Source: Piezodorus guildinii
Taxonomy: Eukaryota > Arthropoda > Insecta > Hemiptera > Pentatomidae
NCBI GenBank assembly: GCA_023052935.1
Contig: CM041295.1
Span: 167,330,366-167,394,365 of the forward strand
Direction of reading: 5' to 3'
Length of the DNA stretch: 64,000 nucleotides
Shown piece by piece: positions 9,268-19,773 of this stretch. Below the pieces are notes generated by a model. That model saw only the letters and a program-made list of their open reading frames with translations. It was not told where the DNA came from and ran no database searches. How positions within the stretch are numbered: position 1 is the first letter of the stretch; every line of letters starts with the position of its first letter. The position numbers and the translations under genes are program-made.

Positions 9268-9369
9268 TTCCAAAAGGTACTATATCCATGTTTCGTTCCA
9301 AAAGGTACTATATCATATGTAAACAGATATAACCTTTCCTTTCATTTCCTTCCAAAAGGTACTATATTT
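9268..9369 (+). repeat. 28-bp subrepeat cluster 1 (TTCCAAAAGGTACTATATCC)
   Basis: Copies begin at 9268, 9296 and 9350. The first two are exactly 28 bp apart and share the spacer ATGTTTCG. All copies here carry AAAAGG. A related single copy lies at 9120-9133. Confidence 0.85.
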
Positions 9370-10127
9370 CCTACTATACGTCAGAAGCACCTAATCTCGT
9401 AATATATCACCATTAATTTATTGTTTTCATCATTTTATTTACTTTTATTGGTTCATTTAGCACGTCTTGAATCACCGCTATTATTTTGATCACTGGTTTT
9501 AACCTAATAATCAGTTTTTAGGCCGTTTTAAACAACTTAATTGCGTCGCTTTGATTCTCGTAGGTTGTCATTTAAATTAAGTTTTTTTAATAGTATTTCT
9601 TCTTGCAGCAATATAAATTTGGTTTAAAATTTTTCAGAAACTCACATTTTAATAGAATAATGGTATTTGATGCAGCAAATAGCTGGAATTAGCATTCCAC
9701 GAACTTGCTAAATATGTGAAGAAAATCCGTGCCTGATCTAACTTAGTAGTCGATTTTTTTATGTAAAATAAAAGCTCAAAAGTTATTATTTATCAGTATC
9801 TATGGTTAAATATTGTTTACATGTAGTTAATAATATTGTTAAATTTGCTAACTTCACACAAATAGTAAATACATGTTCAAAACTTACTTCATAATTACAT
9901 ACTTTCTTATTATAGTGCCATAAATAGATAAATTATCCTTTGAATATTCACTTTCTTTATTAAAAATAGATAATCAATGTAATTAACTAACAAAGAAAGA
10001 TATTTCTCAGAGAGAGAAGAAGGAAATATGCATAACTTAGTAATTAACGATATAAAGACGTTAGTTTTGGTAATGTTGTATCAGGAAGGTTATAGTGACT
10101 GTTACCAACTTATCTCGCGTTATATTC

Positions 10128-10207
10128 TTCCAAAAAGTACTATATCCCTTTTAATTCTTTCCAAAAAGTACTATATCCATGTTTCGTTCCAAAAAGTACT
10201 ATATCCA
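10128..10207 (+). repeat. 28-bp subrepeat cluster 2 (TTCCAAAAAGTACTATATCC)
   Basis: Copies begin at about 10128, 10159 and 10187. They have the same ATGTTTCG spacer as cluster 1 but uniformly AAAAAG instead of AAAAGG. An inverted copy with AAAAGG is at 10373-10392. Confidence 0.85.
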
Positions 10208-10652
10208 TATTATACTCTTTAAAATCATCAGAAAAGTGCAATAATTTGGAAAAATGAGTTGGCAACACACTTAAAAATCAACTTTAGATTTTAATAAAAA
10301 AATAATCACGTAAATTGGTCCAATAATAAATAAATGCCAAATTTTTGCGTTTCCTGTAAAATTTTCTAAAGTGGATATAGTACCTTTTGGAAATCAATGT
10401 CTCAATTATGTTCAATCAAATAGTCTGACAAAGCTTAAATGCCTAATTTTTAAAACTTTTTTTTTCGAAACTACCTTTAAATGTTTTTATACGGAATTAT
10501 TACCTAAAATTCCTAGTAGTTATTATAAATAAGACTGGGTGCCGAATATGAAACTAAAAAAAAAAGCATAACCAACTATAGGACAAGAGAGACACGGTAT
10601 CGAAAATTACATAAAAATGATGTAGGAATCAATAAAAAAACATTTATAAATT

Positions 10653-10820
10653 TGTTCGTTAATTATCAGGCCGATTTGCAAAAGAAATTTTTGGATATTT
10701 TTTTTAAAACACTTTATTTATTTCAGTATCGCGACGTTTCAGCCTCTAGGGCCATTTTCAAGCTTCTGATAATTAACGAACAAATATTAGAACAAAAGAA
10801 AAATGACGACAATGATGAGA
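10653..10820 (-). mobile_element. 168-bp Penelope-tail miniature insertion with foldback
   Basis: The insert is flanked by a perfect 16-bp direct repeat, aaaacatttataaatt at 10637-10652 and 10821-10836, taken as a target-site duplication. Inside, tttgttcgttaattatcag (10651-10669) and its exact reverse complement (10766-10784) can form a 19-bp stem. The loop carries a minus-strand hammerhead-like motif at 10728-10770 (AAAATGGCC, loop, GGCTGAAACGTCGCG). There is no ORF. It may be a nonautonomous Penelope derivative or a retrozyme-like element; that identity is inference, while the direct and inverted repeats are seen directly. Confidence 0.6.
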
Positions 10821-11720
10821 AAAACATTTATAAATTATTTCGTCTCAGTATACATGTAGGTTTTTACGGCAACTATGTTAACAAATTCGACCAGAAGTGC
10901 CACTTTATACCATGACTTTTACGCCTTTTCACGATTTTCTCAAAAACAGCTCAAATGGTGCTGTTAAGACTCACTTTATAGGTGTAAAATTAATTGAGCT
11001 TTCAAATAATGTAGGTTTTATGCTCATCTTAATAGTCTGACACGACGAAAAAATGTCGAATTTTCGGTTTTTCGATTCGAAATAATTAACTATATCTCTT
11101 TGTTAGCCTTAATAAAAAATACGTGAATATGAAAGAATTGTATAATCAACTGACGGAAAAAATAGCAGAAGTAAGATTTATATCCGGCAAATTTAAAAAA
11201 TCGAGGTTTAAGCCCCGAAAGACTAATTCAATGAGGATAAAAACATTTAAGGAATTAAAGTCCATCAAACGTTACATCAATATCGGGAGTTTAATCTAAA
11301 TGGACTTAAATGTTTTTGAGAAAACCATAAGAAGATATAAACTAGTGAGCCATAGCAAGAAGTTCTTCGGGCGTTGATGGCCAAGTTGTTGTACGCCCTA
11401 AAACCTAACAAAACAAACATCCATTCTCAAAAATGAATAATGGGTGTTAATAAAACTGACTATATCGATGTAAAATTAATTAGGTTTTTTATAATGTAGG
11501 TTTTATACTCATCCGAATTTTGTGCTCAGGACTGAATGCCGTATTTTTGAAAATTTTCTCCAAAAAGTACTTTTAGGTTTTGTCAATTAGAAATAATTTT
11601 CTATAACTCGTTAATAGCATTAATAAAAAAAAATGTAAATATGAAAGAACTTCATTACCAATTGATGGAGAAAATAGTAGATATGAGATTTTTTTCCGCG
11701 TATATGGACAGTGATAAGAA

Positions 11721-12430
11721 TGTGTAATATACCATTGGAACCTATGATATACCTGAAAACAGTAGGTAAGTGAATATATATTTGTATATTCTGTAATACA
11801 TATGGCACATGATGTCCTCTTCTTAAGTTAGTCATTTCAAGTTTACAGGCAAGAAACAATTTCTATTAGTTTCGAGGTTTCCATCTCGACCTCATCCACA
11901 ATTAGTTCTACTACGATCCGACGGTATAGAAAAACCCAGGGCAGAAAAAAACTTTCTTAATGGACTGGAATTCATACTGCACTGAGGATGGTGAATCTAG
12001 TTATGACATCATTAGACAAATTTAACTCCTTTGGGAACTGATTTTTTAAACAAATTTATTGTTATTTTATTCAAATTTACAACTGTATAAATAAATAAGT
12101 AAATGTGAACAATGACAATTAAGGGATCGATAGGTTTTGTGAAAAAACTACTCATCGGTGTTATTCAATGCCCTTAAGCCAGCTGATCCCGAAACGATCT
12201 TCTTATTGAGATTATAGGGTGATGATGGGTGATAAACAAGAGGGTTTGTGTGTTCTGGTAGTTTTGAATTAAAAGCGGTACATCTTCTGGGGCTAAGTGA
12301 GCAACAAATAGGATATTTCTTCATGGATTATTATATAAATAACAAAATAAGGAGTTCATAGGACATTTCGACCGCTGATGGAAATTGAGAAATGAAATAT
12401 AAATTTTCGGGACAGATCAAGAAATTATAA
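11721..12430. other. AT-rich stretch, nothing recognised
   Basis: No family-like coding sequence, repeat or structural motif was recognised. Confidence 0.6.
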
Positions 12431-12890
12431 AACTAACAACGATCGTGCGAAGGAAACATGATTTGGGAAGGGTGGTAAGGTGCCTGTGTGTTGTGTGGCT
12501 GTAACCAAGCTACACCCCAATGTCGATAACCGGTTTCCATTGTTTCCTGCTTTAGCGCTGTTTTCATTCTCGGTAATAATCGAGCCAATTCTGAGTAGCG
12601 TTAATGATAATCAATAAGGATAGTATTGAATCGGGCGGTCGGACAGTGTTGAGAATGGCGGTTGCCAAGGCGATCCCTGAGAACCGGCAGACCCGCATCG
12701 TCACGCCGTTAACCACCCCGTTAGCTGCAGCGTGTTTAATCCCAGGAGCTTCCCTTATCATAAATAATTTGAATGCGCTGTGGCATCTTCTACCGTGGAA
12801 AAGTTTCTTACTCGAGAAGTTGCTTTACCTGTTAGAAATGAATACGAGTCATTTGAATCTAAATAAGTTCTTTATTCCCTCATAATGAAT
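12431..12890. other. Unexplained patch of higher GC with open frames on both strands
   Basis: GC content rises visibly, most strongly at 12600-12760. A 93-codon frame is open on the plus strand (12604-12885) and a 65-codon frame on the minus strand (12564-12761). The minus frame has alternating small and hydrophobic residues (ANGVVNGVTM, LSLLIIINATQNWL) that loosely recall a membrane transporter C-terminus. The match is too weak to name. It could be a lone exon, a conserved noncoding element or part of an unrecognised repeat. Confidence 0.3.
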
Positions 12891-13164
12891 CACTCTTTTT
12901 TGTTTTCTAATTTACTGGAGCTCTTACTTTATATCCCCTTTATTTCTGTGCGCACTACACAATAGCTCATCACCATATTCCGGATTTAATGCTGCGAATT
13001 CCCAAAATAACTGCTCATAAAATAGGATAAAGTAATTAAGTTCTCATAAATAAACGATAGTAGTTTATTTAAATAATAAAAACTGTAACTCTACAACTCA
13101 TGACGAGTCCTAGGTTTAGTACTTGAAGAGATTCGTATTGTTTCACGACCAACACCCATGTAAA
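12891..13164. other. AT-rich stretch, nothing recognised
   Basis: No supported feature. Confidence 0.6.
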
Positions 13165-13245
13165 GAATAGATCAGGCTCAGCCACCATGTTTTTCCCCAT
13201 TCCTGGATACCCACTTTATAGAGGCTAGGTGTGTCCTAAGAGGGT
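13165..13245 (-). repeat. SINE body fragment
   Basis: Shares TTTTTCCCC, TTTATAGAGGCT and GTGTGYCC-AGAGGGTCT blocks with the tRNA-derived SINE at 49905-50182, in the same orientation. It lacks the tRNA head. It abuts a Jockey-A 3' end directly; the shared CTA-CCTAGG at 13241-13248 could belong to either. Confidence 0.6.
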
Positions 13246-13850
13246 CTACCTAGGACTTCTACTTGACAAACGTCTAACATGTAATCCGCACACAAGACTG
13301 AAACGACAAGAAACTGCCCGTCACTTTCGCTTACTACAACACTTACTGGACAGACGCTCCAACCTTCCACTTATCTATAAAAGGCTATCTATATCACCAT
13401 CATAAGGCCTATCTGGACTTACGGAGTTGAGCTTTGGGGCTCTACGAAACCATAAAATTCTTCCCCTATTCAATCCTTACAATCCAAAATCCTTCGAAAA
13501 ATCCTCAATGCTCCTTACTTTGTCACAAATAAACTCATCCAGGAAGACCTTAACGTCCCATATGTTGCTGATTTGGCCTGAACCAGTTATCAATCCTTCC
13601 ATGACAAACTCCACTCTAATCCACTAGTTTCAATCCTTGCTTCCTCTTCCATTCCTGACAATCCTCCAAGGCATCTGAAAAGAAGATGGCCTCGAGACCT
13701 ACTAGCATAGTTACCTAGTGGAGTGATGCCAATGGTCATTTTCTCTTTATGGTTTTTCATGTATTTTATAATTACAAGCATACTGCATTTTACCACAAAA
13801 TACTTGTTGTAAATTTCAATAAAAATATTTTTCCAGTTTCAATTAAAGTT
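13240..13850 (+). mobile_element. Jockey-A LINE 3' end, 5'-truncated
   Basis: The sequence corresponds to the ORF2 thumb and C-terminus of the copy at 20715-21183. It has frameshifted codons equivalent to LGLLFEKRLTWNPHTRLK, an ELWGST-type block, and the terminal RRWPRDLL motif near 13683-13703. A 3' UTR containing AATTTCAATAAA follows. It is dead on arrival, with no RT core. I saw no clear target-site duplication. Confidence 0.85.
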
Positions 13851-15339
13851 ATTTTCCAGAGTCACATATTTAAATACAGCTTTTTCAATATTTTAGACTA
13901 AAATGTATGTAAAATGACAGCAATGTAGGTCATAAATATTATCAACATTTTGTTTACTTGTTTTTATGCATTTTATTCCAAGATATTGCAATAGCTGAAT
14001 TTAAATATGTGACAATGTAAAATAATAACCATAATGTTAATAGGTATATTTAATTTAAAAATCGTTAAAAACGACTTAAAAATTGTTTTGATAATAATTA
14101 TGACCTATATTAGTGTCTTAAGAATTGCAGTTTTTGATAGGATATTTTCAAGATGAGGTGATATAAGGCTTAGAAACGTTGATGATGTATAGTTGATATG
14201 AGTTTAGATATATTGATGCAGAAGAAAGTGTTCTAATTTAAATATAATATTAAATTTATACTCTTCTTGGTTTGTGACTTCAAACCAAATTTATATTCTC
14301 TTTTTGGTAAAAACCACGTGACTAATCAGTAATGACTTATATTCCAATCTGTTTCAAAGAGACAAATTCACGAGAGAATGTTATTCAACGAACTTTTATT
14401 TAATACCAAGATAACAAAAAAAAAATATGATGATAGTATTGTTGATTGATCGGAGTAGTAACAGTATGGAATGAATACTCACTCGTCTAAGAGGCACAAC
14501 ATTAAGAATCCATGTAAACATTTAATTCTTCATAAGTTCTTCGAACTCAGATGAGCTGAGACCAAGTGAATAGGATGGATGGGAAAGATTTTCCGTCAGT
14601 TACGTGAAAATGATGTTTATCTTGGAGGAGAATACGTACATATATAATTTTCAATGCCGAACAAAACCAGAGCTGGATAGTGATGAAGATAATATTGAAA
14701 GAGCAAAAGATCTTACACGCTTCTCAGTTTAGGCAAGTCCTCAAGTATTTGTTTCAATATTTCAGTGTGGTAAAATTTTCATTGAGGAAACCAAGATCCT
14801 ATATTTCATTTTATTGAGAGAGAAAAATGTATTGTATATAGCATAAACCGCAATAATAGATGAGGAAAGGTAAGATAGGATTTGGGCTTGAAACACGAAA
14901 CATGTCGATCGATGTCATGTGCTGCTTTGTGCACGTCATGTCTTTTCAAGTCATTCTCTAGTATTATTATTTTCAATGATAATATATTGATATTTCTTAT
15001 AAAATTCTGAAAATCGGTTGAACACGATTATATCGCAGAAGGCTTTAGATATTAAAATATTTACCATACTATTTTACTAATTTATTTTGTAACATTATAT
15101 TTCATAAGTGACAATTATACTAGTGCTAAAAATGAAACGGGAAAGAGGAAAGGGAATATTCTCCAAGGTGGTTTGGGATGAGATACAAGCAGGAAAATAT
15201 TTTTTCAAATTAGGTATAATGGAGCAAACAAGTATAAAATGTCCTTATTTTTTTGTTTTGTTTTTGTTTCAAAATTTTTCATCGGTATTGGTAAATTAGT
15301 TTTAAAAGCATACCATAATAGTTTAGCTATGATTAAATG
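13851..15339. other. AT-rich stretch, nothing recognised
   Basis: Only a small 8-bp inverted repeat (TTGGTTTG/CAAACCAA near 14268-14290) was noticed. No coding or element signal is visible. Confidence 0.55.
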
Positions 15340-16022
15340 TGCAATCAGATTCCGTTTCACTAGTTTCTGGAATTCCCTCCCATCAAACATCCGTCATGCT
15401 CCCTCCCTCTCCACATTCAAATACCTTCTCTTCCAGTACCTTCTAGCATCCCAAAATGACGCTGCCTGACAATGAGAAAAAATTAGCCAGATTGTATTCA
15501 ATATTTTTATTTTTTTCCACAAGTATTTATTTATGATTTTTCAACTATTTTATCCAGTAAACTTCTTTTAGTTCAATCGTTGCATTATTTTTTAATTTTT
15601 TTATATTATCACTAGAAGAATGCATTCATTATTATTGTTGTATATTATTTTTATTTATGTTTAATTGGTTTATTTTTTATTAATTCTTGGCCAGATATAG
15701 ATCCTTTATTATTTTATAGCTTATGATACTCTTAGAAGACGAAGCACCAGAATAACGTTAATATTTATTTATTTTTCTTCTTCTTATTTTATATGTAAAC
15801 TTGGTTATGAATTCATTTATTTTTTATTTTGTTTAACACAATTATATTCTGAAGATTGTTTTAATTTTTACATTATGTTTTTGTTTTTTTGTAAATATAT
15901 TTATCCATAATTGTAAATATTAGTTACTTATGTTCATTTTGTCTGTTAGCAAGAAATGTTCTATGTTTAAAATGTTTCAAACTTACATTTCAAAAACCCA
16001 GTCCCAGAATAAAAATTACTTT
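15340..16022 (+). mobile_element. CR1-like LINE 3' end, 5'-truncated (copy 1)
   Basis: The frame ending at 15469 encodes the C-terminus FWNSLPSNIRHAPSLSTFK ... SQNDAA. It matches the C-terminus coded on the minus strand at 51405-51530. A 3' UTR follows and ends in CCAGTCCCAGAATAAAAATT, then ACTTTCTATCTA, the terminal signature shared with copies at 31540, 49680 and 50920. WNSLP followed by a short tail is typical of CR1-superfamily LINEs. The clade assignment is tentative. Confidence 0.75.
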
Positions 16023-17469
16023 CTATCTAAGTGTTCAATTGACTCCGGTGGGGATCGTGTAAATATAAAATAATTCTTGCTAAAAGCAAAATCAGGCCAT
16101 TAAACGATAAAGCTCATCATCAGATCTATGAGAACTCGACAGAAAGGAAAGTCCTATTGCTTGTTGCTAGTTAAACAGGTTTAAATTGTATTTTCTCGGA
16201 AATTGCCATTAGTGTGCATGCATGCATGAACAGAAAGAGTTAAATATCAAAGGGATGTCATTATTATCAGTTTTCCAACTCAATCTTTGGTTCGAAATTA
16301 GTGACGCTCATTAGTCTGATGGAAGCAACTGACACCGACTAACTGGTGAAGTAATGCACCTTAATCACGGATCACATAATATCTAATAATATCACATCAC
16401 ACGAACCATCTTCACAGTCTCTTGTGTTAACAGGCAGATAAAAAGAACAAAAAAAGATTCAGGCCAAAGAAATTAGATCTTACATCAAATATTAAAAAAA
16501 AAACAAAAAGCATCAATCACAACGCCTCTGTCCAAAACATACTCTATGAGAACAAAAAATTGAATTATTTAATGAGATTTAAGGCTTTATTTTTGGAATT
16601 TTCTCTTCATCTCAAATTAATTTGTACTTTTTTTTTTCATTATTTGACAAAAAGAGCATAAATGCTATGCTGTATTTTCTTACGTGTAATGACATATTTT
16701 TGAAACTATTAATTGATATACTTGAGGACATACGATTAAGATTTATTTATTTAACAACGTCCCTTAACATCTATTGATATATTAAGAATAATAAAGATAA
16801 AATTAAACAATATTAGAGAATGATATGAGTGAAAAGTACAAATGATGTGATTTTAAGGTATAGCTTGAATATTTTAAGACAGGCTATTAAAAGTAGCATT
16901 ACTAACCCGTCGAAAACAAGCTTTCATTTGGGAAGTTATGATATGATTTAACTTGCAAATATCGTTAGTACCAATAAAACTAGGACATAAATCACTACAG
17001 AATGGGTCAAATGTATGTATCATAATGTATTAATGTATCACCTAGGTGTTAAATGTATTGAACATCCAAATCCGATCAAAGAAACTTTGTCATGGAGGTT
17101 TGACTAACTTAGGCCATATCCAAACAACTGCCTGACACCTGCGAAATAATAATATGTGTAGAATTGAGAAGTTTATTATTATATGGGACATTATCAGTAA
17201 GAAGTCTTTAATCCATTCTATGAAATTTTACAGAAAGCTCAAAAACTTCTCATTAATTTATAATTTAACCAATTCATTTCATCCATTTCGCACTCAATTC
17301 TAGAAATGTATTTTACTATAATTATAACATTACTTATGCGATGCGAAAGGAAATATTTTATTATTTTATTTATTATTGGAACGAAATCAAACGTTTAATA
17401 AGAATATTTAGAAATTATCCGCTTTAAATGGACAGCGGATTCAATAAAACAAATATTTCAAAATATTAA
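16023..17469. other. AT-rich stretch, nothing recognised
   Basis: No supported coding sequence or repeat family. Confidence 0.55.
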
Positions 17470-17705
17470 TTTCTTAAAAAATGTCCTTTAGTTCCTTTTG
17501 GAGACCAACGTCTCAATAATTTACGATAAATTCATGAACTGACTAATAACTAATGAAATATACAAAGTAGCAGTGTATTTAGGTGAAAAATTAATAAATA
17601 AATGAAATCTTTGTTGTTGTTGGCCAAGCATGTTATTGGGATTCTCAGAAAATGCACTAGGCCGAAACGTTGAAAAAAAAAGTTATATGAAGAAAAATAT
17701 AGATC
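17470..17705. repeat. Rep-3-type block plus Penelope-type tail motif
   Basis: 17478-17520 is the reverse complement of the Rep-3 block at 9112-9150 (GAGACGTTG, TCCAAAAGG, AAAGGACATTTT). 17641-17672 carries AGAAAATGCACTAGGCCGAAACGT, similar to the Penelope-like hammerhead motif at 5861-5897. Confidence 0.5.
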
Positions 17706-18381
17706 AAAATTATGAATAAACTTAAAAACCGAACAAGTTTTTGCAATAAATCAAAATTAACAGCCGCTCTCTTCCTGTTTTTTATTTTTTTAATTAAAAA
17801 AAATATATCACTGACCATTCAATATCTTTTACCAACAAATATTTCTATTGAATTTATATACTAAAGTAATAGTTTATTTACTAATGGTTTGTAATAGTTT
17901 AATTAAAGTGAATAGTTTAATCCTAAGCTGGGGTTGGTAGGCCTGCACATCAACACTAGTGCCTTTGATGATAACTGGAAGGATGGAGATGTGGGTCACT
18001 GCAATTAGGATACAGCAGGAAATTCTCATAGTTCCCTCAACGCCCTTGGTTAGAAGGTTATAATTAACAGGAAATGTGTCTATTTAATAGCATGGTTTTC
18101 ATACTATTCAATGAGTTATACCAATAATTTTGTTTTATCTGCCTCAATAGGCTTCATTGATCTGATATTTCATATATTCTTAAATCACTCCTGCCTCCAA
18201 GGTGAAGATAACCACCTAGTCTTATGGACTATAATGTAAAAGAATAATTTATTAGTTATGATGTTAGAGCAGCTAATTCCTAGATCCCTCATCCCACTAA
18301 TGTTTAGCTTCGGTATTCATTATCATTTCTGTTTTAATATTACATCCTTTCTTAGTCCAATCATAGCAAATATGACAGGTT
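17706..18381. other. No gene recognised
   Basis: Slightly mixed composition; no family match was recognised. Confidence 0.5.
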
Positions 18382-18392
18382 TCGTACAGTTT

Positions 18393-18609
18393 TTTTTTTT
18401 TTTAGTCATAATAATATTGCTTTATTGAGAAATAATACAATCTGCCACTATCTTGGGCAATAAGTATTAGGGCTAAAAGAAGTCATTCATACCATATGTA
18501 CACAGTAAAAACAAAACAAAACAGACATAACAATATAAAAAAAAAAAGGTAATAATAATAATAATGCATAAATAAAATATAAAAAAATATAAAAAAAATA
18601 TATAATATA

Positions 18610-18640
<31 letters not shown>

Positions 18641-18873
18641 AAATAAAACATAAGATGAAATAAGATAAGGAAACTTAACTAACAAATGAAAATAAAAATA
18701 ACATATAAAGTAAATAAAATCTTGGCCACATTCATACCTATATACATTATTTACATACTGCCCCTGGGAACTCAGAATCGAACCCCTACACCCAGAAGTG
18801 GATGGAGTGGCACAACATCATGAGTTCCCAGCGCCTCTCATTCAGCCGCGTCACCAGTCTAGCCAGTGGAGAC
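18393..18873 (-). mobile_element. Jockey-B LINE 3' UTR, 5'-truncated insertion
   Basis: On the minus strand this resembles the 3' UTR of Jockey-B at 46930-47387 and its relative at 57950-58305 (GACGCGGCTGA, GAGAGGCGCTGGGA, GTAGGGGTTC-type blocks). It ends with AATAAA and a poly(A) tail, seen as T-run 18390-18403 on the plus strand. It is flanked by tcgtacagttt at 18382-18392 and 18874-18884, an 11-bp duplication that overlaps the tail. It carries no coding sequence. Confidence 0.75.
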
Positions 18874-18913
18874 TCGTACAGTTTACTAAACTATTTTTAT
18901 TTTTATAGGTTTG

Positions 18914-19759
18914 GACTACAACGCTTAACACCAACCATGGGGTTGTCGATCATCCAATCCCCGTGGTAATGTCCTTTCTCATGTCTCAAGATCCAACTCT
19001 TACTCAATTCTTTCACCCATGAATCCCACATACTGGCCAACATCCCTCAAAAAACGTACAGATATCCTTGATATATTTGTCACGTCTCAGATTTCCTCCT
19101 CCCAAGCAACCATCAAGCCCTTGGACGACCTTTCATCAGATCATAGTCCAGTTCTGCTTTTATTACATTCAAATTTCGCTCCGATACTTTCGCCTCCTAA
19201 ACTCATTACAGGACGAATCAACTGGGACAGATTTCGACATGATTTGGACAATAAATTAGACTGGAAAATTCGTCTCAAGACAACAAATGACATTGACAGA
19301 GCAGTAAAAAAACTTACAGCATCAATACAGACCAGTTTAAAAGATAATACATCAAACAGAACTACAATCAATACAAAAAAGGCTAACTTGCCACCTCACC
19401 TTTGCATGTTATTAAGGGAAAAACGAAGAGCAAGAGTGAAGTGGCATAAGACTAGATACCTATCCGCTAAAACTTATTATACTAAACTGACTAACAAACT
19501 AAAATCAGAAATAAAAAAATTCATAATAAGCTCAATTTTAACGAAAATCTTAACACTACTGACAAAACATTATGGACTACCACTAAGAAGCTACTCAAAT
19601 TTAAATACTTCAATCATCCACTCCTTACCGAATCCCAAAGCTGGACAAGATCAGACGAAGAAAAAGCCCAGCTTTTTGGTCAGCACCTTCTTAAAACTTT
19701 TATTCCACACCCGGTTATCCTTAATCCCGATCACCTTGAATGTATTGAAGCAGAACTAA
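18914..19759 (+). pseudogene. Jockey-A ORF2, endonuclease C-terminal part
   Basis: The frame begins at DYNA of the endonuclease motif and is hit by a stop four codons in. It then continues through PTYWPT and the catalytic SSDHSPVLL block (about 19134-19160) into the linker. The SDH motif of apurinic-type LINE endonucleases is intact. The N-terminal half of the domain is absent through 5' truncation. Frame is lost near 19759, about 20 codons before the RT domain. Confidence 0.85.
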
Positions 19760-19773
19760 CTATTCCTCTCCAA

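Larger units (their letters stand above)
8600..11720. repeat. Rep-3 array of diverged AT-rich noncoding repeats
   Basis: Several blocks recur here. GCTTAAATGCC plus an A/T-rich tail occurs near 8607 and 10435. ATTTTCTCAAAAAC followed by GTAAAATTAA occurs near 9032, 10932 and, in reduced form, 11470. AATGTAGGTTTTATRCTCATC occurs near 11010 and 11500. AATAAAAAA-T-GAATATGAAAGAA occurs near 11110 and 11625. They suggest a diverged unit of roughly 0.5 kb repeated about three times. There is no coding capacity. One block (GGCATTTAAGC-TTGTCAGACTATTT) also occurs in Rep-2 at 47611, so the two may be one family. Confidence 0.6.

Noticed and set aside
9268..10207. CRISPR-like spaced repeats
   Set aside because: Units are only about 20 bp with near-identical 8-bp spacers, in eukaryotic repeat DNA without cas-like genes. 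It is a minisatellite.
12564..12761. Minus-strand frame loosely like a nucleoside-transporter C-terminus
   Set aside because: Only scattered small-residue and hydrophobic similarity, wrong spacing between the similar parts, and no splice-supported continuation. Kept as an unexplained patch only.
18720..18885. tRNA-like A and B boxes suggesting a SINE
   Set aside because: The segment aligns with the Jockey-B 3' UTR, has its AATAAA and poly(A), and is flanked by a target duplication. The box matches are incidental.
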